Assembly (NCBI RefSeq): GCF_002419965.1
Contig: NZ_DIHC01000042.1
Span: 72,059-136,058 of the forward strand
Source of the DNA: Pseudomonas sp. UBA5706
GTDB taxonomy: Bacteria; Pseudomonadota; Gammaproteobacteria; Pseudomonadales; Pseudomonadaceae
Direction: 5' to 3'
Length of the DNA stretch: 64,000 bases
Shown here piece after piece: positions 1 through 7,641 of the stretch (its first letter is position 1; the number at the start of each line of letters is the position of its first letter). The notes beneath the pieces were generated by a model, which was not told the origin of the DNA, did not search any database, and saw only the letters and a list, made by a program, of their open reading frames with translations. The position numbers were made by a program, and so were the translations under genes.

Positions 1-202
1 CCTCCTTGTGGCGCAGCAGCATCAGGAAAGCGCCGAGCTGGGTGTCCTCGACCTTCTCATCGAGCACCATGCCCATGGCTTCGCGGGCTTCTTCACGGGT
101 CAGGTTGCGCGCGCCGCGCTTGCCCTTGCCCAAAATGCGTACGAATTGAGCAAAAGGGTGCTCGGCAGAGGGTTCGGTCACCAGAGGGGCAAATTCGGTC
201 AT
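1..202 (-). CDS. TrpD2/YbiB-like glycosyltransferase-family protein (3' part outside window)
   Basis: Only the first 67 or so codons are present. The N-terminus contains RNLTREEAREAMGMVL and DTQLGAFLMLLR, typical of the helical N-domain of anthranilate-phosphoribosyltransferase-like proteins (YbiB/TrpD2). Members of that family that have been studied bind DNA or nucleic acid rather than making tryptophan. The ATG at 202-200 overlaps the tusE stop (ATGA), so it is co-transcribed as the last visible gene of the tus operon. Function is inferred from family resemblance of a short piece. Confidence 0.7.
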   Translation of the reverse strand, partial: MTEFAPLVTEPSAEHPFAQFVRILGKGKRGARNLTREEAREAMGMVLDEKVEDTQLGAFLMLLRHKE

Positions 203-534
203 AAGCAATTGGTCGGCTTTGGCAGGCCCGCCAGCTTGGCGGCAAGTTTGGCGGGAGTGCCGTTGAACAGACGATTGAGGTGCAGGCTGTTGCCTTTCTC
301 GACGCCCAGTTTCAACGCGGTGTATTTCACCAGCGGCCGGGTCGCGGGGGAGAGTTGGAATTCGGCATGGAATGCCCGCAGCAGTTCAAGGATCTCCCAG
401 TGTTCGGGGGTCAGGTCGATACCCTCTTCCTGCGCCAGGGCCTGGGCGACCTTATTCGACCAGTCGTGCAGGTCTACAAGGTAACCATCCTTGTCCAGGG
501 CAATGCTGCACCCGTCCACGATGAGCTGTTTCAT
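199..534 (-). CDS. tusE: TusE/DsrC-family sulfur carrier protein
   Basis: A 111-residue DsrC/TusE protein. It accepts persulfide sulfur from TusBCD and passes it to MnmA for 2-thiolation of tRNA wobble uridine. The family hallmark is visible at the C-terminus: GLPKPTNCL, with the penultimate conserved Cys that carries the persulfide. The sequence LTPEHWEILELLRAF matches the family core. I chose the ATG at 534 because it overlaps the tusB stop as ATGA; an upstream in-frame GTG at 540 is possible. Order tusD-C-B-E with tight overlaps is the usual gammaproteobacterial arrangement. Confidence 0.93.
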   Translation of the reverse strand: MKQLIVDGCSIALDKDGYLVDLHDWSNKVAQALAQEEGIDLTPEHWEILELLRAFHAEFQLSPATRPLVKYTALKLGVEKGNSLHLNRLFNGTPAKLAAKLAGLPKPTNCL

Positions 535-830
535 AGCCACGTGTTGACCTTATCGTACTGCACAGACAGCGCAACGAATCCGGGGTAATCGACGTTGATG
601 ACCCAACCGGGCAGTGTCAGGTTGCGCGCCTTGGCGTCTTCGTCGAGGACGTACAGCTTTAGCTGCCCGGCTCTGCTGTCCAGCGCCTGGTGCGCACTCG
701 TAGCGGCGGTCAATGCGTAGGTCGCATCGCCGCATAGCAGGATCGCGTCTTCGCTGCCAAGCACTCGCAGGCAACTGCCCAGGCGTGAGTCGGTGAAGGG
801 GGAGTGGGATAACACGTGCAAGGTCGACAT
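531..830 (-). CDS. tusB: Sulfurtransferase complex subunit TusB
   Basis: A 99-residue DsrH/TusB family protein, starting MSTLHVLSHSPF and ending in YDKVNTWL, a typical TusB tail. It is the third subunit of the TusBCD heterohexamer that relays sulfur from IscS/TusA to TusE in the cytoplasm. Its start overlaps the tusC stop by one base (TGATG) and its stop overlaps tusE, indicating translational coupling. Identification rests on family features plus operon position. Confidence 0.9.
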   Translation of the reverse strand: MSTLHVLSHSPFTDSRLGSCLRVLGSEDAILLCGDATYALTAATSAHQALDSRAGQLKLYVLDEDAKARNLTLPGWVINVDYPGFVALSVQYDKVNTWL

Positions 831-1192
831 CAGATCGTGATCACCTGGTCATATCGGTCAATAAGCGCGGCAATTTCCTGGTCGTGCAGGACCTTCAAGG
901 GTTGGATACCCAACTCTGTCAGCGACAGCCCACGCTCGTTGAGGCTGGTGTGGCAGGCAAACAGGTCCTCGACCCCGAACATCGGCAACGCCTGGAGATT
1001 GGCCGTGATGTCTTTTTGCTGTACGTGAGTAGCGCTCTGTGACGGCACCAACTGCAGCACACCGTCGTCCAGAAACAGCATCCCTAACGGTAGATCGAAG
1101 GCGCCGCCTGCTAGCGCGATATCCAGCGCTTCACGCGCACTAGGCCCGGACCACGGCGACTGGCGGCTGATAATCAGCAACGATTTCGGCAT
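830..1192 (-). CDS. tusC: Sulfurtransferase complex subunit TusC
   Basis: A 120-residue DsrF/TusC family protein beginning MPKSLLIISRQSPW, with a small Rossmann-like DsrE fold (internal GGAFDLPLGMLFLDDGV). It forms the TusBCD sulfur-relay complex for tRNA 2-thiouridine synthesis. It begins one base after the tusD stop and overlaps tusB. It has no conserved persulfide Cys of its own, as expected for this subunit. Confidence 0.9.
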   Translation of the reverse strand: MPKSLLIISRQSPWSGPSAREALDIALAGGAFDLPLGMLFLDDGVLQLVPSQSATHVQQKDITANLQALPMFGVEDLFACHTSLNERGLSLTELGIQPLKVLHDQEIAALIDRYDQVITI

Positions 1193-1193
1193 C

Positions 1194-1586
1194 TCAGGGC
1201 CCTCCGAAGCAGATCAAACGGTCCGCAGTTTGTACTGCGTCATGCAACTGCCCTAGGCCTGAAAGTTCCCACGGCGCATCGAGATTCGCGGCAGTACGTG
1301 AATAGCGCTGGCCTTCCTCTTCATTCAGCACGCCGCGACGCAGGGCAGCGGCGATGCACACAACGCCATCGAGCTGGTGATGGCTAACGAAATCGCGCCA
1401 CTGCGCAACTATGTCCAGCTCGTCCTGTGGGGTGACGACATTCGCCGATGCGCTATGGACCCCGTCCTGATAGAAGAACAACCGCACGATTTCATGGCCA
1501 CCACTCAGCACAGCCTGCGCGAACAACAGGGCGCGGCGCGAAGAGGGTGCATGCGCGGGTGAATAAAGGGCAATGGCGAACTTCAT
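1194..1586 (-). CDS. tusD: Sulfurtransferase complex subunit TusD
   Basis: A 130-residue DsrE/TusD protein (start MKFAIALYSPAHAPSS). It is the subunit of TusBCD that takes the persulfide; the likely active cysteine lies in LDGVVCIAAALRRGV (about residue 77). The frame stays open upstream to 1769, but the ATG at 1586 gives the family N-terminus. It is the first gene of the tusDCBE-trpD2-like operon and lies 115 bp downstream of yccA, beyond a terminator, so it needs its own promoter. Confidence 0.92.
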   Translation of the reverse strand: MKFAIALYSPAHAPSSRRALLFAQAVLSGGHEIVRLFFYQDGVHSASANVVTPQDELDIVAQWRDFVSHHQLDGVVCIAAALRRGVLNEEEGQRYSRTAANLDAPWELSGLGQLHDAVQTADRLICFGGP

Positions 1587-1655
1587 GGGCGGCTCGTTTA
1601 GCGGGCTGGCAGGTGAATGAGGCCAATGATAAAGAATTCGACCATACGAGACAGC

Positions 1656-1681
1656 AAAAAGCCCGCAGAAGCGGGCTTTTT
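1656..1681 (-). terminator. Rho-independent terminator after yccA
   Basis: AAAAAGCCCGC, a 4-base loop, then GCGGGCTTTTT: an 11-bp stem with a T-run on either strand. It sits just past the yccA stop and before tusD, so it ends the yccA transcript. Confidence 0.85.
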
Positions 1682-1701
1682 GTTGAGGCGGTCGCCACTG
1701 A

Positions 1702-2373
1702 TCAGTCGTCACGACCCATAATGCCGAAGATCTGCAACAGGCTGATGAACAGGTTGTAGATCGATACATACAGGCTGATGGTCGCCATGATGTAGTTGCG
1801 CTCGCCGCCCTGGATGATAGCGCTGGTCTGGAACAGGATGCACACCGAGGAGAACAGCACGAAGCCTGCGCTGATCGCCAGTTGCAGACCGCTGATCTGG
1901 AAGAACATGCTCGCCAGCACCGCCGCCAGCAGGACGAAGAAGCCTGCAGTGATGAAACCGCCGAGGAAGCTCATGTCCTTGCGCGTAATCAACACGTAAG
2001 CCGACAAGCCCCCGAACACCAGTGCGGTCATGGCAAACGCCGAAGAAACGATCTCGGCGCCGCCCTGCATACCCAGGTAACGGTTAAGAATCGGACCAAG
2101 AATGAAGCCCATGAAACCGGTCAGCGCGAACGCGGAGACCAGACCCCATGCCGAGTCACGCAGCTTATTGGTAAGGAAGAACAGGCCGTAGAAGCCGATT
2201 AGCACCACGAATACGTTTGGATAACGCACATGCATTTGCTGCGCAACGAATGCCATGATGCCGCTGAAAGCGAGGGTGAGGGCCAGAAGGCCGTAAGTAT
2301 TGCGCAGGACGCGGCTAACCTCTAGCTGCTCGACCTGCACGCGGTTGTTGCTTGCGTAATCCTGTTCGCGCAT
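1702..2373 (-). CDS. yccA: Bax inhibitor-1/YccA family inner-membrane protein
   Basis: A 223-residue BI-1-family protein with about seven hydrophobic segments from residue 30 to the end (for example YGLLALTLAFSGIMAF and AMTALVFGGLSAYVLI). It ends with the family's short charged tail (IFGIMGRDD). YccA of E. coli interacts with the FtsH protease; a comparable role is inferred. The ATG at 2373 has an AGGAG site about 7 nt upstream and gives the usual MREQDYA start, so it is preferred to the longer frame beginning at 2415. Confidence 0.92.
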   Translation of the reverse strand: MREQDYASNNRVQVEQLEVSRVLRNTYGLLALTLAFSGIMAFVAQQMHVRYPNVFVVLIGFYGLFFLTNKLRDSAWGLVSAFALTGFMGFILGPILNRYLGMQGGAEIVSSAFAMTALVFGGLSAYVLITRKDMSFLGGFITAGFFVLLAAVLASMFFQISGLQLAISAGFVLFSSVCILFQTSAIIQGGERNYIMATISLYVSIYNLFISLLQIFGIMGRDD

Positions 2374-2508
2374 GGCGCTACTCCTGATGGCGGGGATGGT
2401 GGTTTGAAATTTCAAGTTGCAAAGATCATAACAGAGCCGCCGTCACACGCGAGGAACAGAGTTTGACAGCTTGTTTCATTAAGGTATTATGGCGCCCGCA
2501 ACGCAACT

Positions 2509-2570
2509 GGAGGCGTGTCCGAGTAGTTTAAGGCAGCAGTCTTGAAGACTGATGACTGTCACAGGTCCCT
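2509..2570 (+). pseudogene. Truncated tRNA-Ser remnant (5' half)
   Basis: The run beginning GGAGGCGTGTCCGAGT reads like the acceptor 5' strand and D-arm of a serine tRNA. It is followed by an anticodon-arm-like AGTCTTGAAGACT with TGA in the loop and a partial variable arm. No T-arm or matching acceptor 3' strand follows; the sequence diverges before the intact tRNA at 2630. Probably a leftover of tRNA duplication or an earlier integration at this site. Confidence 0.6.
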
Positions 2571-2629
2571 GAGTTCTTATCTTAGGTACATCCTGACTGC
2601 ACGCTACACACCCCACCCCAGCAGCATCC

Positions 2630-2720
2630 GGGAAATTGGCAGAGTGGTTGAATGCACCGGTCTTGAAAACCGGCGTACGTTAATAGCGTACCCAGGGTTC
2701 GAATCCCTGGTTTCCCGCCA
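2630..2720 (+). tRNA. tRNA-Ser(UGA)
   Basis: A complete 91-nt class II tRNA. Acceptor GGGAAAT pairs with GTTTCCC; the anticodon loop CTTGAAA gives anticodon TGA; the long variable arm is GTACGTTAATAGCGTAC; the T-arm is CAGGGTTCGAATCCCTG; the 3' CCA is encoded. A phage-type integrase gene begins about 130 bp downstream and reads toward it, so the tRNA 3' end is the likely attachment site. Confidence 0.97.
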
Positions 2721-2847
2721 AATATTACGACAGGGCCCTGATTATTCAGGGCCTTTTCGTTTCTGGCGTTTGGTGTTCGCCGGGGTGCTTTTTGATCGTT
2801 TAAGGCAGGGTTCCGAAACTTTCAGGGAACGAGTTCCGAAACTTCTC

Positions 2848-3851
2848 CTATTTTGATGGCTTGGCGGTCACGCCGACGCGCCGGTAGACGCGCTTGGTGA
2901 TCTCCTGTCTGGTGTGCCCCAGCAGCAGGCTTGCATCGCCGATATCGACAATCTCTGAGGCTGCCTTTGGCCTGATGTCGCGGAACTGAAATCCACCTAT
3001 GTTTGCTGCCAGCATCGGGTCGCCCTCCTTGATAGCCTTCTGCTGTGCTTTTTCTCGGGCCTTGTCCCACCTCAGACGCAACATCCCCTTGGTCATTCGT
3101 TTTCCGTGTTTGCTGATCAGCAGGTACTTGGACGGGTGATGAGCGTTCCGCTCGGTGATCTCCCGGATCAATCTGCCCAGGCTGTTCTCCCCCGACTCCG
3201 TCGTCAGTAAGATCCTGAGCTTCTGCTTCGTCTTCCCCTGGATGACCATGAAGTAACCACCATCACGATCGTCGCTGCGCATGAGACATCGGCAGGCCGC
3301 TGGCCAGTCAGATAACCCAGATCCATTGCTTCCCTGAGCTCCGGCTCTGCCATGGCGTACACGGCGTCCCACACCACCGCGTTTGCGTAATAGTCACGTG
3401 GCGTCTCCTTATTCTTTCTGATGCCTTGGCACGGGTTCTCCCGTTCAGTGAGGCCCCACTCGCGCGCCATGTTGAAGATGTGCGACAGGAGGGCAATCTC
3501 GCGGTTGGCGCGGACCTTTGCCGTCCGGGCGTCCCGGTATCCAGCGATCATCGACGGCGTGATCGAATCTATCGGTGCTTCGTCGAAGAGCGGGCGGAGC
3601 TGTTTCAGCTCCGCTCGGTTATCCACCTGGGTGCGCGGCGCCTTTTTCGGAATGATTTCTCGGTCGTACCGGTCGAAAATTGCTTTCATAACCTTCAAGT
3701 CAGCCGGCTTGTCCTTTGCTTCGAGCTCTGCCCATTTCACCCCTGGCCTTGTCCAGGTCACTGCCCAGCGGGATCTCCCTGCCAGTTGAGTCCCGGTCAC
3801 TCTGATCTTCGAGTGCTGCGAGGACCTTGATCGCTTGGCCTTGAGTCCCAT
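2848..3851 (-). pseudogene. Tyrosine recombinase (prophage integrase), frameshifted
   Basis: Two overlapping frames together make one phage integrase. The N-part (3851 down to about 3285) has the SAM-like core-binding domain and the first catalytic Arg in LTGQRPADV. The C-part has FRDIRPKAASEI, LLLGHTRQEI and the nucleophile Tyr in RVYRRVG. The frames meet near 3280-3290, just after the GQRPADV motif, where a single base is missing. Each half lacks residues needed for strand exchange, so the element should be immobile. It lies directly after tRNA-Ser, the typical position for an integrase using the tRNA as att site. Confidence 0.88.
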
Positions 3852-3952
3852 GGGAGCGATAATTTATCAAATGAATGAGGCTGCTTGACTTCCCGCACGG
3901 CTGAGGGCATCATTTCCCCATATTGAGCATTTTGCGTGCGGCAACTTACTCC

Positions 3953-3980
3953 AAAGCCCGACCAATGTGTCGGGCTTTTT
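3953..3980 (+). terminator. Rho-independent terminator
   Basis: AAAGCCCGA, a short loop containing CCAATG, then TCGGGCTTTTT. First of two adjacent hairpins in the 180-bp gap between the integrase remnant and the com leader. It insulates the com-llpA unit from upstream transcription. Confidence 0.75.
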
Positions 3981-3996
3981 ATTGCCTACCAGAAAC

Positions 3997-4029
3997 AAAA
4001 AAGCCCCGAGATGATCGGGGCTTTTTTAT
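3997..4029 (+). terminator. Rho-independent terminator
   Basis: AAAAAAGCCCCGA, loop GATGA, then TCGGGGCTTTTTT. A near-perfect stem with T-runs on both strands, directly before the com leader and only about 17 bp from the first hairpin. Confidence 0.85.
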
Positions 4030-4058
4030 TTGTGCGTTAAAGAGAGGGCGACTCCAGA

Positions 4059-4176
4059 GGGTGCGCTAACACCCCGTGGAGACACCAGATCGCAGAGTGT
4101 ACCTGCAAGCCAGCCAAGGCCCTCACTGCTCGCGCGAGCGGGGCGGGGCCTAGCAGAAACCAAAAGGCTTTGCAGA
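4059..4176 (+). ncRNA. Structured leader, copy 1 (before com-llpA)
   Basis: About 118 bp ahead of com closely resembles 10211-10340. Shared runs, in the same order, include a CCCCG block, CGCAGA, CAGCCAAGGC, a GCG-rich hairpin, GCCTAG and AAAGGCTT. Pairing such as GCTCGCGCGAGC suggests a folded RNA. Conservation before two different phage-type genes points to an untranslated regulatory leader, possibly related to phage antisense/leader RNAs such as the C4 family. That family assignment is a guess from memory and not tested. This copy lacks the CTGT-N8-ACAG box found in copy 2. Confidence 0.5.
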
Positions 4177-4362
4177 ATGCTGAAAGATTACAGATGTGGA
4201 AAGTGCAAAAGACTTCTCGCCCGTAGCGGTGAGATGACGGAGCTCCAGATCAAATGTTCCCGATGCGGGACGTTGAATCATGTGAGGGCCACGAGCCCCG
4301 AGCTATCGCCTTTGAGCGACATGAATGCGGAATCCTCCGCACCAACTCATTCGACTCAATAG
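4177..4362 (+). CDS. com: Com-like zinc-finger translational regulator
   Basis: A 61-residue protein with four cysteines as CGKC (7 and 10) and CSRC (27 and 30), followed by GTLNHVRA. This is the zinc-ribbon pattern of phage Mu Com, which binds mom mRNA and frees the mom ribosome site. The ATG at 4177 gives the family N-terminus (MLKDYRCGKC); the frame stays open upstream but that part is leader. In Mu-like and Pseudomonas prophages com precedes a DNA-modification gene; here the next gene, 8 bp away, is the lectin bacteriocin. Unlike nearly all the phage genes around it, com is intact. Confidence 0.85.
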   Translation: MLKDYRCGKCKRLLARSGEMTELQIKCSRCGTLNHVRATSPELSPLSDMNAESSAPTHSTQ

Positions 4363-4370
4363 GTAATCAA

Positions 4371-5228
4371 ATGGCCTTTACACCCCTTCCAAGCGCTCAA
4401 AACGGCTCATCCGTTCTGTTGCCGAAGACTCAAATGCAACTCGGGCAATATCTCCAGTCTCCAAATAAACGCTGGATGCTGCGCTTCAATGAAGATTCGG
4501 ATCTAGTCCTCAGCGATGGCGATATTAGAGCGTGGTCTGCGTATAAAGACACCCCGTATTCTACTCAGGTATATCCTCAGCGTTACGACGCCGGTGAATA
4601 CAGCAGAGTAACCATGTTCGGTAGTTTGGGGCTCAGGGATCTGCAACGCGGGCGGCAGTGGCAAGCGACCACCAGCACGCCACTTGACGGAAATACTGCT
4701 GCAGCGCAGGTAAGAACGTTCACGCAATTGCAAGACGACGGCAACCTTGTGAGCATCGATGCGATTCCGGTATGGGCAACCAACAAGTCGATTCCTGTCA
4801 CGCCAGATGTGCCGGCAGCAATTATTCCTCCAGGCAGCAGCATGACCCCGGGTGAGGAGCTAGTCGTCGGTTCGTATTGGTTTAAATTTCAGACTGATGG
4901 AAACTTGGTCCTCTACGGTGCCGACAACTCAGTTGTTTGGGCCAGTTACACAGAAAATAAGGCCGCTTCGTTGGCCGTAATGCAAACTGACGGCAATTTC
5001 GTGATTTACGATAACGCTGGCAAGGCGCTTTGGAATACAGGTACCACTGCTTTCCCAGGTGCTCATGCACGCATCCAGGCTAATGGCAGCTTTTCCATCG
5101 TGGTACACAAAGTCGTCTGGGCTCGGTTCGGATATACGCCCTTGGTAAAAGCACGCGCTGTTTATTACCCTGACCATACTAAGGACGAACTTAAAACGTT
5201 CTATAGCCGCGTTCTATACACGTTTTAA
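4371..5228 (+). CDS. llpA: Lectin-like bacteriocin (LlpA/putidacin L1 type)
   Basis: A 285-residue protein made of two monocot mannose-binding-lectin (B-lectin) domains. The C-terminal domain keeps two sugar-binding motifs of the QxDxNxVxY type at 174-182 (QTDGNLVLY) and 205-213 (QTDGNFVIY). The N-terminal domain has degenerate versions, including QDDGNLVSI at 121-129. A WARFGY block and a short extension ending YTF follow the lectin domains, as in putidacin L1. There is no signal peptide, normal for LlpA. Known members kill related pseudomonads by binding D-rhamnose-rich LPS and BamA. No immunity gene is visible, also normal for LlpA. The start at 4371 has a poor ribosome site (TAGGT), which fits dependence on the adjacent com. 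Confidence 0.92.
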   Translation: MAFTPLPSAQNGSSVLLPKTQMQLGQYLQSPNKRWMLRFNEDSDLVLSDGDIRAWSAYKDTPYSTQVYPQRYDAGEYSRVTMFGSLGLRDLQRGRQWQATTSTPLDGNTAAAQVRTFTQLQDDGNLVSIDAIPVWATNKSIPVTPDVPAAIIPPGSSMTPGEELVVGSYWFKFQTDGNLVLYGADNSVVWASYTENKAASLAVMQTDGNFVIYDNAGKALWNTGTTAFPGAHARIQANGSFSIVVHKVVWARFGYTPLVKARAVYYPDHTKDELKTFYSRVLYTF

Positions 5229-5330
5229 CTGCTGCGGTTGACTTTACCTAGTGCGGAGACGGCCATGATGCCTGACTGGTTTTTTGGCTGTTGACATTCC
5301 GTATTACAACTTAGAGCCGCAATGCTTGTG

Positions 5331-5358
5331 AGCCTCGGTATACGCCGAGGCTTTTTTT
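5331..5358 (+). terminator. Rho-independent terminator downstream of llpA
   Basis: AGCCTCGG, loop TATACG, CCGAGGCT followed by seven T. It closes the com-llpA transcript about 100 bp past the llpA stop. Confidence 0.85.
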
Positions 5359-5382
5359 CATGCCCAGTACGGAGTATTGCGC

Positions 5383-5708
5383 GTGATGTTCTTTCATCGC
5401 CTGCTCGACAAGTTCGAATGGCTGATAGCGGGCCTATTCGGGGCCCTTGTTGCCACACGGTGGCACAAAGACGACCTGACTGACCGAAAGTCATGGTTAC
5501 TATTTCTGTTCACAGGCATGGCCTGTGCGCATTACCTGACCGGCATGGTCAGTGCTTATTTTGGAATCATCGAGCCACGCAGTGTCGCCGGGTGGGCTTC
5601 CTCCTGAGTACGTTCGGCGGATCACTCATGGCTGCTGTTACCAGGGTGACCAAGGCCGCTGACCTATGGTCATTTATCCGGAGCAAATTCGGAGGACTAA
5701 GCCCATGA
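5383..5708 (+). pseudogene. Phage holin-like membrane protein, frameshifted
   Basis: The first frame reads a small integral membrane protein (FEWLIAGLFGALVATRW, then SWLLFLFTGMACAHYLTGMVSAYFG) and stops at 5607. A second frame continues naturally from about 5590 (GFLLSTFGGSLMAAVTR through KFGGLSP) to 5708. One base is missing in the GGGTGGGC stretch near 5590. The rebuilt protein of about 107 residues resembles holins of Pseudomonas prophages. A GGAG site lies 8 bases before GTG 5383; ATG 5386 is the alternative start. It is not functional as written. Confidence 0.7.
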
Positions 5709-6015
5709 CAGTCGAATATCTAAACGCATAGGCTGCAGGACTGATCGCATTCTGGGCGACCTGGTGCGTGCTGAGTGGCAAGGTCCGTGATGGGGTGACC
5801 GGCAAGATCCTGTACGCAGTGATCGCCATCAGCGGTCACGCCATCCTCGCCCGATCCGACCGTTTCTTCTTCACGCCCAATTCAGCGGGAGTAACGATGC
5901 ACGTAGCGTTGGCCTGGCCGGATTGCGGCACATGTTTATGGTCAGTTACTGGCCCAAGGTAAAACGATGGATCTGCGCGCGGCTGGACTGTGACCGGTGC
6001 AAGCGGGTCAAGTAA
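5705..6015 (+). pseudogene. Phage small membrane protein, nonsense plus frameshift
   Basis: Starts MTVEYLNA then hits TAG at 5729-5731, and continues in frame as AAGLIAFWATWCVLSGKV and a second hydrophobic segment (ILYAVIAISGHAILA). Near 5910 the natural reading changes frame to AGLRHMFMVSYWPKVKRW and ends CDRCKRVK at 6015. A coding pattern persisting across both lesions shows a formerly intact lysis-region gene. The start overlaps the end of the holin frame, as expected for a phage lysis cassette. Exact function is unknown. Confidence 0.65.
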
Positions 6016-6063
6016 CCCGCGCCACAAATTGAGATGCGTCCATTTCGTGGCGCGGAGCAGCGC

Positions 6064-6336
6064 ATGAGTAAACTCAGTGTTCTGACCTTCGAACGAGAAG
6101 GGTGACGCGATGCTGCGGGCACGTTACGCAAGGTCGCTGACCAGCTTGAGGCTGGAGAGCTGCCGCCATGCGATGTAGGCGTACTTGCGCTTGTTTGCGA
6201 CGCTGGACAGGTAGATGTGTTCGGCTTCGGAAAGCGCGGGGATGACCTGCAATGCATTGGCGCCATGCGACTGGCTGAGCAGCGGCTCATCGACACCATA
6301 TTTTCGGCTGAAGACGATTTGGAACCACTGGCATGA
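6064..6336 (+). pseudogene. Phage hypothetical protein interrupted by TGA
   Basis: One continuous 91-codon frame, MSKLSVLTFEREG then TGA (6103-6105), then an uninterrupted tail with LRKVADQLEAGELPPC and AMRLAEQRLIDTIF. The part after the stop is clearly coding and has no start of its own, so this is a nonsense mutation. The stop at 6334 overlaps the next ATG. Function unknown; it resembles small proteins found near lysis genes of Pseudomonas prophages. Confidence 0.6.
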
Positions 6337-6521
6337 GCAATGTCACACGACTGCATCATGCATTGCCGCTCGGCGCCGAGGTGGTCCAGGCCGTCAATGA
6401 TCTGGACGCGGGTATCCGCAGAGCCATCGACGTAGCCAAGGCCGCCGGCCTACCTCAGTGCCTGATCGTGGCATTACTCCACGGGCAGGCGTATAGCGAG
6501 ACAGCGAGGATGGTTGGCTAA
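6333..6521 (+). CDS. Small phage-associated hypothetical protein
   Basis: A 62-residue protein, mostly helical (VVQAVNDLDAGIRRAIDVAKAAGLPQ), with no recognisable domain. The ATG overlaps the previous stop (ATGA), a typical phage arrangement. It is one of the few intact members of the remnant. Function unknown. Confidence 0.6.
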   Translation: MSNVTRLHHALPLGAEVVQAVNDLDAGIRRAIDVAKAAGLPQCLIVALLHGQAYSETARMVG

Positions 6522-7087
6522 AACGTCAGTTTTGCCTGCACAACGCACCGGCAGTAGTCGCAAGTGCAGTTTTCTTTGATCAGTTGAACGAAGTCTACGT
6601 CGATCGCTAGCACCTTACCGTTCATTGAGGCGCACCATTCGCAGTCTCGGCTATCTCCGCAGGACATTGGAGAATACTGGGTGATGCCTATGCCTTTCAT
6701 CCTGGCGATGTCTCGGTGCCGATTATAGTTGAACGTCGCCCTAAGACAGACGGCTTCTAGCACTCGCTTAGAACTAAGGTTGACTCCTTCGACGGTCAGC
6801 GCATCGTACTGGCAGCGGGTAATTTTGAACCGCGTATTGAGTCCCAGGGCTTTCTTCTCTTGGAGCGATAACAGCTCGCCGGCGCTGAGCTTGGTCTTCT
6901 GAAGAAAGTCGTTGAGCACAGTATTACGCCCCGACTTTTTAATGTAGGGCGAGGCAGCTATCTCTTCGATGTAGTAGGTCTCGATATCCGCCTGCGATGT
7001 GTCGCTCGGGGTTTTCAGCGTTTCCTCACCTTTGGTGCTCCCGGCACCGCGCCCTAGTAATCGCGAAATCAGCTTGCGGAACATCAT
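6518..7087 (-). CDS. Hypothetical protein with Cys-rich C-terminus
   Basis: An intact 189-residue protein on the strand opposite to the phage genes. The first 40 residues are basic then polar; the middle is charged and helical (NDFLQKTKLSAGELLSLQEKK). The last 50 residues carry CGDSRDCEWCASMNGK and NCTCDYCRC. The spacing of D-R..C..C..M-GK and a closing C-R-C recalls the C-terminal motif of phage head-morphogenesis (SPP1 gp7/MuF-like) proteins, some of which are fused to toxins. I cannot place it further. Its opposite orientation and intact frame suggest a cargo gene. It ends 4 bp inside the 3' end of the preceding plus-strand gene. Confidence 0.5.
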   Translation of the reverse strand: MMFRKLISRLLGRGAGSTKGEETLKTPSDTSQADIETYYIEEIAASPYIKKSGRNTVLNDFLQKTKLSAGELLSLQEKKALGLNTRFKITRCQYDALTVEGVNLSSKRVLEAVCLRATFNYNRHRDIARMKGIGITQYSPMSCGDSRDCEWCASMNGKVLAIDVDFVQLIKENCTCDYCRCVVQAKLTF

Positions 7088-7220
7088 GACCTCCGTGCCT
7101 GAACAGACGACTAAGCCACTTCATCAGGGAAAAACATGACAGTAAAGCAACCCGACTGGGAGGCTATTGAACCTGCATACCGGGCCGGGTCGCCTTGATT
7201 TGCAGCACTGAATTCAAGGT

Positions 7221-7571
7221 TTAGCTTTTTACGGCAATCAGCGCACGTTGCTCCGAGATTGGAGTCAGCACCGGATCAGCTCCTTGCACATGGGTGTAGG
7301 CGAACCAGCTAGTGGGCGGAACGTGGACTACTCGATAGACCTCAAATGGCGTGTCTCTTCTGCCTTTCCTGCCGAGGTTCACGTAGTCCTTGAGTATGAC
7401 TGCGTGGCTCATGTCATCGAGACTGGTTGCGGTGATAAAAGCTTCGTCAATCACCCTCTTGTTGCGGATCTTTAGCTCGCGGCCCGCAGCAACGGCTTTG
7501 TAAGCCATGAGTACTGTTGGGACTGCCAGACAGCTGATGACTAAAATGTTAGTCGCGTATGCGGAGTCCAT
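7221..7571 (-). CDS. Small single-TM hypothetical protein
   Basis: A 116-residue protein with one N-terminal membrane anchor (NILVISCLAVPTVLMAYKAV) and a basic, soluble remainder (GRKGRRDTPFEVYRVVHV). The ATG at 7571 has an AGAGG site upstream; the longer frame to 7772 runs through the metallopeptidase region and is not convincing. Same strand as the Cys-rich gene before it; the two may be a pair of cargo genes. No domain recognised. Confidence 0.45.
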   Translation of the reverse strand: MDSAYATNILVISCLAVPTVLMAYKAVAAGRELKIRNKRVIDEAFITATSLDDMSHAVILKDYVNLGRKGRRDTPFEVYRVVHVPPTSWFAYTHVQGADPVLTPISEQRALIAVKS

Positions 7572-7641
7572 GACGTGCCTCTTGGCTACCTGCTCGTTGC
7601 CAATAGTATCAACAAGTGATCTGTGTACCCGAGGGAAGTTG

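Noticed and set aside
4180..4193. CTGAAAGATTACAG as a LexA box at the com start
   Set aside because: Only the right half fits the consensus and it lies within coding sequence.
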